This document shows positions 10,155-21,041 of a DNA stretch of 64,000 bases, one piece after another (positions within the stretch are counted from its first letter, which is position 1; each line of letters opens with the position of its first letter). The notes under the pieces were generated by a model that was not told the origin of the DNA, searched no databases, and was given only the letters and a program-made list of their open reading frames with translations. A program made the position numbers and the translations under genes. The stretch comes from Rebecca billardiae RCC1528 (lineage: Eukaryota > Haptophyta): positions 1,054,001 to 1,118,000 of the forward strand of contig OZ251241.1 of assembly GCA_965240325.2 (NCBI GenBank), written 5' to 3'.

Positions 10155-10919
10155 AAAGTGTACTGTACCCCTTCTGGCTGTCCCGACAATGACCGGGGCC
10201 AGACGGAGTCCCGATGATGATTGTGTCCGCGGATTCTGGCTCCACTTGACCGATTTCGAAGAGGACTATGTGTGTATTCCGAGATTTGATGCAAATGGCC
10301 CCATCGTAGCCTGTGGGTGCCACGACGCGGTGGCAACCCCTTGTCTGCCTGTAGCTCGACTCAGATGTGTTCCATGGACAACGACCAGGCAGCCGTGCAG
10401 CGCCGCGCCTGTCGTCATGGCGACCGCGAGCGTGACATCGCAAAGAAAAATATTGAGGCATGGGGCGGCGCGGATGTGGACTGGTCTTTCTGAACATCAT
10501 GAGCTGGCCTCATGCAACGTATCCACAAAGCACCTCAGGAGAGCCGACACGGAATGGGCGCGCAGATGCTGCGCCCCGCGGCGGAGGCTCGAAGCGCCGC
10601 CATGCGTAGCCCCCGACCGATCCGCTGGGACACCGTGCGCGCGGTACCAAAGTCAGTATGTTATAATTAAAGATTCTTCAGTACAATAGTAGCAGTGAGT
10701 ACTAACAAGGGTAGAAGACTAGTAGTACTACGTACTGTCGTACTCTTGAGCAGGGTCTCAACCGTCGTCGCGAGCTGCCATTGGCTGACGCACGCACAGA
10801 TACGATGACTTATGACACATTGAACATTTGGCGCGAAACGCAACGCAACAGCGCCAACTTGTTTGTTCTGTCCACATCCGCGATTCCGCCCGATCGACGA
10901 GCACACAATCGTCCTCGCG

Positions 10920-13248
10920 ATGCCCCCCGTGAAGCGAGAGCCGCGCGCGCGTCCGACGGCGAAGAAGCTGAGGACCTCGGCCGCAGCCGACGAGTCGGCA
11001 GGCGTGGTGCGCGCTGTGCGCCGCGTACCTGCGCGCCCCAAGCTCTCTTCTCACCTCGGCCTTGCGGGTGCCGCGTCGCGTCGCGCCGCACCGCGTCGCG
11101 CCGCACCGCGCTCCAATCCGCGCGTGCTGATGGCGCGCGCACCCGCTCGACGTCTCCACAACCCGTGCGCAGCTCTCGCGCGTCGGCGCGGCGCTCGGCG
11201 TGTGCGCACGCCCGCTGAGCGCAGCCGAGAAGAAGGAGCGCGTCGACGAGCTGTGCAAGCACACGGGCGAGACGTCCGAGGGTGCGACCAAGCTGCTCGA
11301 GCTCTCGGCGTTCGAGGTCCCCGCCGCGATGAAGCTGTGGGCGGGAAGGCAGGGAGCAATCGTGCTCGACGACTCGGACGACGACCTGGCCGAGGGCAAC
11401 GACCAGAATAGCGCCGCCAACTCGCAGGTGTCGCCAATCGACGTCACGCGCATCATGAACGGGTCGAGCTACGGCCGCATTGTCAAGATGCTCAAGCGCA
11501 TCACCACGCTCTCGAAGGCCGCCAAGCTCTCGCTCCCGCGCATCGTCGTCGTCGGCTCCGAGTCCTCGGGCAAGTCGTCGACGATCGAGCGGATCGCGGG
11601 CGTCACGCTCTTCCCGCGCGACGTCCAGATCTGCACGCGCATGCCGATCAAGCTCAGCCTCATCACCTCGGACGAGTCTGACGTCGGCTGCGCGCCGACG
11701 GTCACGCTCAAGTTTGGCGACAAGCCCGACCAGGTGGTCTCCGAGGCGCAGGCGGCGAGCGCGGTCGCCAAGCTGATGGCGGAGGCCGTGCCGGGGGGGC
11801 GTGGCGTGACCGACCAGCAGCTGACGATCGAGGTGCGCAAGGCGTCCGTGCCCACGCTCGACTTGATCGACCTCCCCGGCATCGTCGCGGCGTCGGTCGA
11901 GGGGGAGCCTGCCGACATGATGACGCGCACCCGCTCGATCACGGAGAGCTACATGCGCCAGCCCGACACGATCGTGGTCGTCGTCGTGCCCGCGAACATC
12001 ACGCGCGTGCGCGACTCGCAGGCGATCCAGCTCGTGCAGGAGTGCGCCAAGCAGGAGGTGACGCTCGGCGTGCTCGCCAAGGCCGACCTCGCGCACGACC
12101 CGCGCTACAAGCAGCGCAAGCAGGCGTCGCCGTACTGGGAGCTGAGCCAGCGGCTCGCCGGCGAGGCCGACGACATGGTGGCGCTGCCGAACGGGTGGGT
12201 CGCCGTCAAGAACCGCGACACGCTCGTCGCGGAGGAGGAGGCCGCCGGGCTCGCCATGTCGGCGCACGCCGAGCGTGAGTGGTTTGGCAGCGAGGCCTCC
12301 ATCCCCGCGGCCGTCGCCACCAGCCAGTGCGGCATCGACGCGCTGCTCCGCAAGATCGACGGGCTGTACACGACGCACATCAAGTCGACGTGGGTTCCGC
12401 AGGCGCTCGTGCACCTCAACCAGGAGATGGAGACCGTCACCCTCAAGATCGAGTCGCTCGGGCCTGCGCCCACGTCGCTCACGCTCGAGGGCGTGCTCTC
12501 GGCGTTTGGCAACGAGCTCGCGGCGAGCGGAGCAGCGCTGCTCCAATCGAAGATGTACGAGGAGGTGCGGGTGAGCGTCATCGACCAGGCGTGGGCGGCG
12601 CTGTCGCCGGAAGAGCAGATCGCGACCAACAGCAAGAGCGGCCCGCCGGACCTCTCCAACATTGTGGCGAAGGTGCGCATCCAGGCAGAGTTGATCTCGG
12701 CGCTGAAGAGCGCCGAGAAGCCCGCAGTGAACCTCATGAAAGAGGCGGTGTGCCTCGCCTTCGACAAGAGCACGTCGCCGCTTCGGCTCAAGCGCTTCGT
12801 GGTGCTGCGCGAGGCGATCTGCGACAGCGTCGGCGAGCTGATCAAGCAGGCGATGCCGCTCTTCGTCGAGTCCGCGACGCGTGCGATCAAGCTGCACTAT
12901 GAGCTCCTCACCGGCGATCACTTGGCTTGGCACGACCACGATGCACGTACTCGCCAGGTGTACCTGGTCACCGAGGTGGCACTGCGCGAGCTGATCGTGC
13001 CCGCCATGACGAAGCCCGCCGACGCGATCGGAGCCGCGCTCGAGGCGTCAGCCGCCCGCGATGGCGACTGGGGCGTTGCTGTGGGCAAGCACCGCACGCG
13101 CTCTGCCCAGGCCGACGCGAATCCTGCGCCTACTCGCAGCAATGGTGCACACCCGCTCCTGGAGGAGGCGTGCTTTGCTGAGCGCGCCAAGCTAATTGCA
13201 TGCAAGCATGACCTCTTCATCGCGCTCTCCGAGCTCAACAAGATCTGA
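10920..13248 (+). CDS. Dynamin-like GTPase with UBA-like N-terminal domain
   Basis: A large GTPase of the dynamin family, expected to act in membrane fission or remodelling. Model: exon 1 10920-11024, intron 11025-11172 (gtacct...gcgcag), exon 2 11173-13248, giving 726 residues with matching phase; without the intron there is no ATG at the head of the main frame. A basic N-terminus is followed by a UBA-like segment (about 58-92, ELCKHTGETSEGATKLLEL) and an acidic linker. GTPase motifs: G1 GSESSGKSST (about 163), switch region TRMP, G3 DLPG (about 268) and G4 AKAD, where dynamins normally have TKxD. A helical stalk follows, and the end (LLEEACFAERAKLIACKHDL) resembles the close of a GTPase effector domain. 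No PH domain, proline-rich tail or membrane segment is seen. Confidence 0.85.
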
Positions 13249-13633
13249 ACAAGAAGAAGAACGACATCAGCAAGAAGACGGCGTCATCAGCAATGCGCCG
13301 TTGCTGATGCGGACAGAGTACGGACCATGCGCGTGTGAGCTCGGTGGCCGTCGTGCAGCCCGTGCCGCGCACTGATGACATGCTAGGCGACGCTGCCTCC
13401 GAGCCACTCATGGCCTATCAGCGCAGCTGTGCAGCGCGGCCATCAGAATGTATGAATAAGAATAATGAGGCACATATGTCCGCCTCGCACAAATATCCTA
13501 ATCTGCCCGCGTCTGGATGTACACATACATATGTTTAACGTCGTGGCATGCAACGGGCAGGCGTCAGAGTCAGCAAGCTGTAGCAGCAGATCGGGCAGCA
13601 GGGACAAACACCAGGATCAGCGCTCCTCGCCGT

Positions 13634-13656
13634 CCCCCCCCCCCCCCCCCCCCCCC
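13634..13656. repeat. Poly-C homopolymer run
   Basis: Twenty-three consecutive C residues on the plus strand. Its length is probably unstable and may be misassembled. Confidence 0.8.
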
Positions 13657-13918
13657 TGTCCGGCGCAGAGCGGACGACTCACTACACCGGACAGCTGGCG
13701 GACAGACATAGTCGCCCGGTCGGCTGACAGACTGACAGTGTCAGCCGATCAGCTGACAGTGTCAGCGCCGGCCGCACCTTGCCACACGAGTCACTACTGA
13801 CCGGCTGACAGTTCAGCAGGCTGTCAGCCGTCAGCTGACAAGGAGCTGATAGTAGCTACTATGCCTGACAGGCATGAGCGTAGAGTCACCGAGTAGCTAC
13901 TGACAGTGCCACACTCGT

Positions 13919-14116
13919 TCATTTCAATCGAGCGTGCTGACGGCGCACGCCCGCGCGGGCCAGGCTGCCGGCGACGGCGAGACCCGACATGCCCGCGCAG
14001 ACGACGACCACTTGCTTGCCTTCGACACGCCGTGCCAGCACCAGCAGCGCAAGTGGCACTGCGCAGCCGTCCACTGCGCCATCGTCGTGCAGCGGCGCCG
14101 GTCGCCCGAGCCCCAC
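13919..14116 (-). pseudogene. Relic of an FAD/NAD(P)-binding oxidoreductase N-terminus
   Basis: The minus strand encodes KQVVVVCAGMSGLAVAGSLA followed by RAGVR: a beta strand, a glycine-rich turn (C-A-G-M-S-G in place of GxGxxG) and a helix, as in the dinucleotide-binding start of flavoprotein monooxygenases and amine oxidases. The frame stops about 12 residues later and no continuation is found in the other frames. It is best read as a gene fragment, less likely as an isolated exon or a chance resemblance. Confidence 0.35.
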
Positions 14117-15139
14117 CGGCCGACGCCCGTCGCCGTGCGTCCTGGCTCCACTTTATTCCTTTGCTGGCTCCGAAAGACCGATCAATCATCGATTCATCGA
14201 TGAGGCCAAATTATTGATGGAAATTGACGACCGACCATAGGCGACACGGACCATAATTCATAAACCAACTATATGGTTCGTCAGTGGTTGACGGCGGCAA
14301 ATTGCGTCACTGAGCAAGGCCAAGCGCCAGCCGGGCTCCGACTTCGGTTGACCCCCTCAGTCCGGTCACTGGAGCGTTACATCTTAGCACGGAAATCGGT
14401 GGGATCGCAGCCTCTGATGATCTACAATCGTCGCTCCTAGACCATCCCAGGCGGTCCCTGCTTGGACGATATGATGCAGCCAGATGGATCATCATCAGCC
14501 AAGCCTCCAATCGGTTCAGACTCTATATTTTCTATAACTAATTACCCAGTCCAGGTACCATTCCGCATATGTATACAGGTGTCCGGATCGCTTGACCCGG
14601 GCTAACTAATAAACCGGCCTGAGTAAGGGACGGGCGGTAGTTACATAGTAAAAATAGAGTAGTACGTCTGAACCTATAGACTCTAGTGGAAGGTGGTCTA
14701 TCTGATGTGCCCCATTTCTGCTGCTCGTTTAAGTCATCATCAATTGGGGGTCGGACTCAGGGACTCTGCTGCAAGGGCAGTATCGGCTGCGTCGTCCGCT
14801 TGATTATTGGTTATTATTGACTACTTCGGCTCAGGGCCATGCAATTGCAAGATACATGTACGTAACGGATGCGAGCAAAGGGCAGCAGGCGCAGCGGTCA
14901 ACCTGAAACGGCCAGCCGGAACCGCCGGGCCGCAAGCGCTATCATTAATTAATGACATATATATATATATTAATAAATTATTATTGCTGGCGGTAGTCGT
15001 CATTGACATCAATGATATATTATTCATATTGGCTGCGGCATCGTCAATCCTGCGATTATCAGCGAGACGACATCAGCGCCGCGATGATATTAGGCATTCA
15101 GGGCTGGCGACGACGACACGTACTGATGATGATGACCGT

Positions 15140-18100
15140 CTACACCATTGGCAGACAGGGCAGGCAGCCCCCAGCGACAGGCTTATTCGCGGTCGGCGGC
15201 GGCGCGCGTGGCGCACTCCCGGCAGCTGCTGCAGATGCGCCTCCCCCTGGCGGCTGCGGCTGCTGCCCAGCGCTGCCAGTCGGCGGCGGACGTGCATTCG
15301 CTGGCAGCGCCGCGAGCACCCACGGCGGCAGCGGCGGCACGTATGGCTTGAGCCACGCAGGCAGCCACCCCTTGTGGTCGGCCGCGTACACGCCCACGAC
15401 CAGCGCAACGATCGCCAAGAGGGCGACTGCAATCGAGCCGGACGACGACGACGTGGGCTCAGGCGGCGTGGAATCAGTGGCCCCACCCGGGCCCTCCTCC
15501 CGCGCCACCGCCGCCTGAAAAGCCGCGCGCGCGGCCGAGTCCTCGCTCACGAGGAACCGAGCGGCGCTCGCCTCGCGCTCGCTGAGCAGGCTGCTGTAGC
15601 CGCCGCAGCAGTGCAGCCGCACGGCGTACACGCCCGCCTGCGCCGGCGCGGAGATCTCCAGCCTGCGCGTGAGCCGGTGGCCGGTCTCGTCGGCGCCATC
15701 CACGGGCAGCTCTCCCAGCTTCCACTCGACGCCGCCCACCGGCGTCGCGCTGGACGACGGCGGCGCCCCCTCCTCGTACAGCGCGGCCCAGTTGTCGTCG
15801 GAGGTGAGGAACGGGTCTTGGACGATGTAGACCACCAGCGGCGCGCCCGGCTCGAGCGCACGCGTGGAGTGGTGCACCGCGGCGGTCGAGCCTGAGCCTG
15901 CCACCCACCCGCCCTCGAGCTCGGCGGCAGCGGCCGAGCGGGGCGCGTACGTGAGCCAGCGGCTGCCATCGTCATCCAACTCGCTGCCGGCCCGGCACGC
16001 GCCGCCGTCCACGTGGACGACGCACTCGCCGGGGCAGCCATGGCTCTCATGGCCCTCGCAATCAGCGCCGCTCGATCGGAACGCGGCGACGGCTTCGCCG
16101 GCGCTCGGCGCCGTGCGCTCGGCGAGCGCGAGGCATGCGGAGAGGTGCTCCGCGTCCTGCTGCACCGCGGGCTGGGCGGCTGAACACTTGCCAATGCCGA
16201 CAACCCACCAGCGCCGCCGCACAGCGGATGGATCGAAGAGCGAGCGCCTGTGCATCCAGGTGCTCAGCGGGCCGGACCCGTGGCCGAAGGCTTGCATGCG
16301 ACGGATTTGGCCGTCGCTGAAGCGCACGCCACACATGCTGTAGCCTGCACGCACGCGCCGCGCACACGCAACGGGTGAGCGCGCGGGCAAACGCGGCCGC
16401 CGTGAGCGAGGCTCCAGCGGCGGGCTCGTCACCAGCAGTGTGCCGCTGCCGCCGCAGCCGCTGCCGTGGCGTTGGCAGCGCTCGCGCAGACGCGGCGCAC
16501 GCCGCGCGTCGTGGCACGCGCGCGCACTCATCACGTTGTACACCGGATCCAGGCCCGGCAGGGTCGGGCACGTGTCCGGCTGCTGGGGGCGGCCCTTGCC
16601 GTTGGTGAGCATCAACTCAATCTCCTCGCGATCTGGCTTTGGTGGGGCTGCCGACTGCTCCAGCCATTCCTGGTACGCGGCCTCGGCCTGCTCAGGCGTG
16701 TATCCATATTCAAGGAACCTGCGCGCAGCGGGCACCGTGGTGCGGGGGCGCACACAGCCGTACGCAGGCCGTCACGAGCGCAGCTGCATCGAGCAGCGCA
16801 CATCTGCACAGCGCATCGGTGGGGCGAGTGTGGCCGCGCATGCGCGTGCGCATGCGCATGCGCGCGCATACGAAGAGATGACTGACTGCTTCATCTCCTC
16901 CGAGAGCAAGTGGTCGTCAACCTTACTTTCCATGGTTTGGAGGTACAGGTCCACGTCCCAATCGACGCGCTGTGCGCAATCATGGAAGCCGCCGGCGGGC
17001 GGACGCTCCGGAGGCGTGTCGCCCACCTCGTCGCCCTCCAGCCCGCACGCGCCCTGCACGTGCAGCAGCGGGGGCAGCGGGGGCAGCAGCAGCAGGAGAG
17101 GGGCAGGTCCACCGAGCAGCCGCAGGCGGGCATGGCGAGGGTAAGGGGCGGGGCGCACTGGCGGGAGAGGCAGCTGGGCACGGCCCCGTGCGGTGAACCC
17201 TGCATGCCTGTGGCCATGCGTCACAGGGCGCGCGGCCGCGCACCTGGAAGGTGTGGTGCAGGCACAGCGCGTGGCCAAACTCGTGCGCGAGCGACATCGA
17301 CTGCATGTACAGCCCAGAGAAGGGCAGCCCCTGATCGGGCATGCCCTGCATGTTCATGGTGGCCAGAAACACGCTGCCGAAGAAGCCAGCGTAGCCACCT
17401 GCTGTCCTCTTCATCTCGCACACGAAGACATTGATCACGTCGGTGCCAGGAAAGCCTGGGTTGGCAGCACGGGTGCACGTGCGGGCGGGGGGCGGACTCA
17501 GCAGGGGGCATGTCGCTCACCAGCCACTCCGCGTCCAGGCACCGATCTCGCGCACATGCGATCGCAGCATCGCACCGTACGATCCGTCGTGGTCGGCCAC
17601 TCGCTGGACGCCGAGCGGGCACTCCGCGTACTCTGGATTACTCACAAACTTGAGAGCGGAGAGCTCGAAGCGCAGCCGTGTGTCAGGGCGTGGCCCGTCG
17701 CGCGGTGGCGTGCGCGAGTTGGCGAAGCCCTCGCGCCACTGGAACCCGCCGAAGATGTTGTTCATCTGCGCGAAGTTGTTCCGCACGTGCCGCTCTGATG
17801 GCATATCCATGGACGGGTCGGCCGGCGCAAAGACGGTCATCACGACGGGGATGATGACAGCGCTGGTCGACTGCTCGCCACCATCGCCGGCATCTACATC
17901 GCCCACGCGTGGCGCGTCCGCCGGCATCGTGTCGCACGCGTCTCGGAGCTGCTCGGCGGTGAGCTGCGCCTCGTCCGTGCCCGGCCGCGTCTCGCACCAG
18001 AGCCGGAAGTGGCCCTCGACATACATCTCGTCGACGGCGACGAGCGCCTCGATGATCTCGTCCGTGAGCCAGCGCACATGCGGGCGCTCTTCGATCACGT

Positions 18101-18335
18101 CGCGCAGCGTCTTCTCACCGGCGAGAATGGCCAGCGCGTACGGCGTGAAGAAGCGGAGCTCCTCTGCGGTCAGTGCCGGCTCGTCTGGCACGACGGGCGA
18201 GGCGGTGGCTGCGGACATCACCTGCTTCTCCAAGCCGGGGTGCCAGGCGTAGCGCCACTCGAGATGCGGGCTCGTCCACGCGCCATCCGTGGGCGAGAGC
18301 GCGAGGACGACGAGGGCGAACGCGAGAAGCCGCAT
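15140..18335 (-). CDS. Membrane-anchored pappalysin-like (M43) metalloprotease, five exons
   Basis: A zinc endopeptidase on the secretory route. Exons: 18335-17543, 17455-17244, 17053-16872, 16718-16528, 16344-15140, with consistent phases and 860 residues in total. Only the first donor is uncertain (17576 is an alternative). Domains: signal peptide (MRLLAFALVVLALSPTDGAW); pro-region; catalytic helix HEFGHALCLHH at about 325 (HExxHxxGxxH with Cys for the usual Gly); a pappalysin-type Cys/Asp segment ACGLEGDEVGDTP opening exon 3; and the Met-turn LDPVYNVMSYSMC formed exactly across the exon 4/5 junction. An extracellular Cys-containing region follows, then one membrane helix (SIAVALLAIVALVVGVYAA, about 760-780) and a proline-rich tail ending CLPCLPMV. 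Predicted type I orientation. Divergent from the STAS-LRR gene, 256 bp away. Confidence 0.88.
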
Positions 18336-18591
18336 CGCACACGAACGCGAGCACGCGATCGTCGACGCCGAGTCACAGCCGGCCGGCGGCGTCCACCAGC
18401 CAGGGGTGCCGAGAGATGATCGAGCCGGCAATCTGAAATCGATCGGAGGCGACCAACTGAACCGGCGTCCGGCGGCCCAAAGTTGAAAGTTGAGAGGCCT
18501 CGTCGAGATTGCGAAGCGAATCCGCGGCCGTGGCGGCGTGGCACGCGCAAGCCGTCGCACCCCGGCAGCCCGGCAGCAGAGAACTGCCGCG
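18336..18591. promoter_or_regulatory. Bidirectional promoter region (metalloprotease / STAS-LRR)
   Basis: 256 bp lie between two divergent start codons. No recognised core motif is seen. Confidence 0.45.
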
Positions 18592-20418
18592 ATGTCGGGC
18601 ATCGGGCTGCGGCGTCACAGCGACGTCGTCATCGTCGACTTCTACGGCCCGTCATTTGACGGTGCTTCCGACGATGTTCGCTTGCAGCTCTTCCCAGAGG
18701 ACGCGTCGGACGACAAGTACGTGGAAGGCGCGGTCCTCAATTTCGAGGGCGTCCACAGCATCGATGCGGGCGGGGTGGCGAGCCTGGTCGCCATCACGCA
18801 GGAGCTCGACGCGGGTGGCCTCTTGGTGGCGCTCGCGAGTCTCACGCCGTCGGTGGAGCATGCGCTCTTCGACGCGCACGTCCTGGACGTCATACCGCAC
18901 TTTGAGAGCGAGTCCAAGGCAGTCGCGGCGGTGAGCGGCAGGACGTGCGGCAGCGACACGACGGCCTCTACGCTCGCGAGCTTGATCACGGACAGTGATG
19001 GCCTCGAGAATTGCACGCACATCCGCATCGCCAGTGTCGGCGCCTCCGCGAGCGGGCCCATCCCGACGGAGATCGCACTGCTCACCCAGCTGAAGCGGAT
19101 TGAAGTCGATAGCGGCAGCCTGGTCGGCACGCTGCCGACGGAGCTGGGCGCCTTCTCGCAGCTCACGTTCTTCTCGTCCTCGAAGAACGCGCTGAGCGGG
19201 CCGCTGCCGACCGAGCTTGGCTCGCTCTCGCGTCTTCACAGCATCCACGCCTCATTCAACAGCCTGAGCGGCCGGTTGCCGACCGAGCTTTCCGCGCTTG
19301 GCGCATCGCTGACGGCGCTCGAGCTGCGATCGACCGGGCTCGGCGGCACGCTGTCCTCCGAGCTGGGTGAGCTGAGTACGCTCTACAGCCTCCGGCTAGG
19401 CATGAACAGTTTCCACGGGACCATGCCGTCCGAGCTCGGGCGGCTCACCCGGCTCACGAGCGGCTTCGAGCTGCGCTCGAATGTGCTGACCGGCCCTCTG
19501 CCGAGCGAGCTCGGCCTGCTGACATCTGTGGCCGACCTGGAGCTCGCGCAGAACTGGCTGAGCGGCTCGATACCGACAGAGCTGGGCAAGATGGGCGGTG
19601 GGCTCGCCGATGGCTTCAATCTGAGCCAGAACCGACTCACCGGCCGGCTGCCGACGGAGCTCGGCCGGCTCACGCTGCTGACCAGCCAGTTCTTGCTCCA
19701 CTCGCTCTCGCTCAACGGCACGGTGCCGACCGAGCTGGGCGCGCTGAGCGCGCTCACGGACGACTTCCAGCTGCACGCGTCGTCGCTCACGGGTACGATC
19801 CCCACGGAGCTCGGGCAGCTGTCGCTCCTCCAGCGCACCATGTACCTCCACATGAATCGGCTGAACGGCCGGATCCCCTCGGCGCTCTCGAGCTTGGGCG
19901 CGGCGGCTGGCGTCACTCCACTCGACTGCCGGCTGACGAGCCTCCCCGGCGGAGCGGCCACGACCAACGAGCTGCGCGCACCTGTGCCACGCGCCCTGAG
20001 AGACACGTGCCACGTCGACGTGCAGCCGAGCAAGTCGTGGCGCTGGCCGTGCGCCGATTGCGAACGCCACCGCTGCACGCATGGTCGCCGAGGCCATGCC
20101 CACAACTGCGCCTCCAGATGGGGCTTCACCGACCCCGGGGACCGTGAGCGAGAGGCGTGCCGCTGCGCGTGCTGCGCGCGCCAGTGTGCCATGCCCAAGG
20201 GCTGCGAGCCGTGGCCGCTCAAGTCGGCGAAGCTGGCGGCGCAGAGTACTCCGATGCTTGGCGGAGCGGCCGTCGGTGCGTCGCTCGAGCGAGCTGACAG
20301 CGCGACGACCGCTCTGCTTGCAGCCTGTCTGCTTGCGGGCAGCGTGATGCTAGCGGCTGCAGCTATGGCGGTGGTCGATCGACTGCGGCGTCGCAACCGT
20401 GCCATCACGACAGCCTGA
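18592..20418 (+). CDS. STAS-LRR protein with C-terminal membrane anchor
   Basis: 608 residues from the Met at 18592, chosen because it directly precedes the first STAS strand (GLRRHSDVVIVDFYG). Residues 1-115 match a STAS/anti-sigma-antagonist fold: VLNFEGVHSIDAGGVASLVA, then GGLLVALASLTPSVEHAL and VLDVIPHFESESKAV. The loop that carries the phosphorylatable Ser in bacterial STAS proteins (usually D-S-S-G) reads D-A-G-G here. Twelve plant-type LRRs of 24-26 residues follow (G-x-[IL]-P-[TS]-E-L-G-x-L-x-x-L). Then comes a Cys/His-rich stretch, a single hydrophobic helix near 573-597 (TALLAACLLAGSVMLAAAAM) and a basic tail RLRRRNR. There is no signal peptide, so tail-anchored topology with LRRs in the cytosol is likely. 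Single exon; function unknown. Confidence 0.82.
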   Translation: MSGIGLRRHSDVVIVDFYGPSFDGASDDVRLQLFPEDASDDKYVEGAVLNFEGVHSIDAGGVASLVAITQELDAGGLLVALASLTPSVEHALFDAHVLDVIPHFESESKAVAAVSGRTCGSDTTASTLASLITDSDGLENCTHIRIASVGASASGPIPTEIALLTQLKRIEVDSGSLVGTLPTELGAFSQLTFFSSSKNALSGPLPTELGSLSRLHSIHASFNSLSGRLPTELSALGASLTALELRSTGLGGTLSSELGELSTLYSLRLGMNSFHGTMPSELGRLTRLTSGFELRSNVLTGPLPSELGLLTSVADLELAQNWLSGSIPTELGKMGGGLADGFNLSQNRLTGRLPTELGRLTLLTSQFLLHSLSLNGTVPTELGALSALTDDFQLHASSLTGTIPTELGQLSLLQRTMYLHMNRLNGRIPSALSSLGAAAGVTPLDCRLTSLPGGAATTNELRAPVPRALRDTCHVDVQPSKSWRWPCADCERHRCTHGRRGHAHNCASRWGFTDPGDREREACRCACCARQCAMPKGCEPWPLKSAKLAAQSTPMLGGAAVGASLERADSATTALLAACLLAGSVMLAAAAMAVVDRLRRRNRAITTA

Positions 20419-21041
20419 TTGCAGGGTGCGACGTCGGCGCCTGGCAGCCGCATTGCTCGATGACGAGGATCGGCGCTGAGCGCCTCAGCCTAGCTACCTT
20501 GTGCCAATACTACAACGCGCGCGCGAATCCGGCTCGACCGCCGCCAGGATGCGCCGCCCGCAGGCTGTCAGCCGCTGCGCCGCGCACGGCCACGGGTGAC
20601 CGCACGCGGAGCACTCGAACTGACTCACTCCCCGGAGTCCCGCCCGAGCGCGTACGGCCTAGCGCTAGCTATATCTGATATACGCGATCGGTCCCGGGAT
20701 CGTCACGTCATCACTCTCACGATATGAGTGCATGGAAATCTGATATTTTCAAAATCTGCATGTCCGGAATACGACCGGATCATTACTGTCATTGACATTT
20801 ACTGTATAGACGATTCCAGCCATAAATGCCATTCCAGGGGCGGACGCCGCCCCGGACGGAATCAGGGGCGGGGACGACTGCCGTGAGACGGTGTGTTAGT
20901 GCTGACTACTGCTCTGACTGGCCGTTTGGCAGAGCAGAATCGACTACTGCTCTGAATCGAGTCATCACTCTGAGTACTTCTCAGCGCGCGCGCCAATCCG
21001 ATTGACATCCCTCACTCATCATCAGGCTTCGCGTCACGTCG
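20419..21041. other. Convergent intergenic region
   Basis: Between the 3' ends of the STAS-LRR and F-box-like genes. Nothing recognisable apart from repeated ctactgctctga-type words at about 20907-20957. Confidence 0.4.

Larger units (their letters stand above)
8709..10919. other. Intergenic region with hairpins and G-box motifs
   Basis: No confident gene. It holds an in-frame extension of the F-box gene to about 8930, three CACGTG palindromes (9162, 9438, 9474) among many CACGTCA-like half-sites, a C-run/G-run hairpin at about 9363-9389, a long perfect hairpin at 10036-10099 and a 29-bp tandem duplication directly after it. The last few hundred bases are presumably the promoter of the dynamin-like gene. 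Confidence 0.45.
13249..15139. other. Intergenic region: poly-C run, TGACAG cluster, gene relic
   Basis: No complete gene. It contains a 23-base C run (13634-13656), a dense group of CTGACAG/CTGTCAG motifs (13720-13920), a short Rossmann-fold coding fragment (13919-14116, listed separately), then about 900 bp of ordinary AT-richer DNA with an (AT)n tract at about 14957-14970. Confidence 0.45.

Noticed and set aside
9976-10689. 237-residue plus-strand open frame
   Set aside because: It begins in the hairpin and 29-bp repeats and has no domain. A 39-codon frame inside it (10374-10493) looks slightly more protein-like, but I cannot support either.
10810-12939. 709-residue minus-strand open frame opposite the dynamin-like gene
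   Set aside because: It is the codon-aligned antisense of a GC-rich gene, with Arg/His/Leu-rich sequence and no domain.
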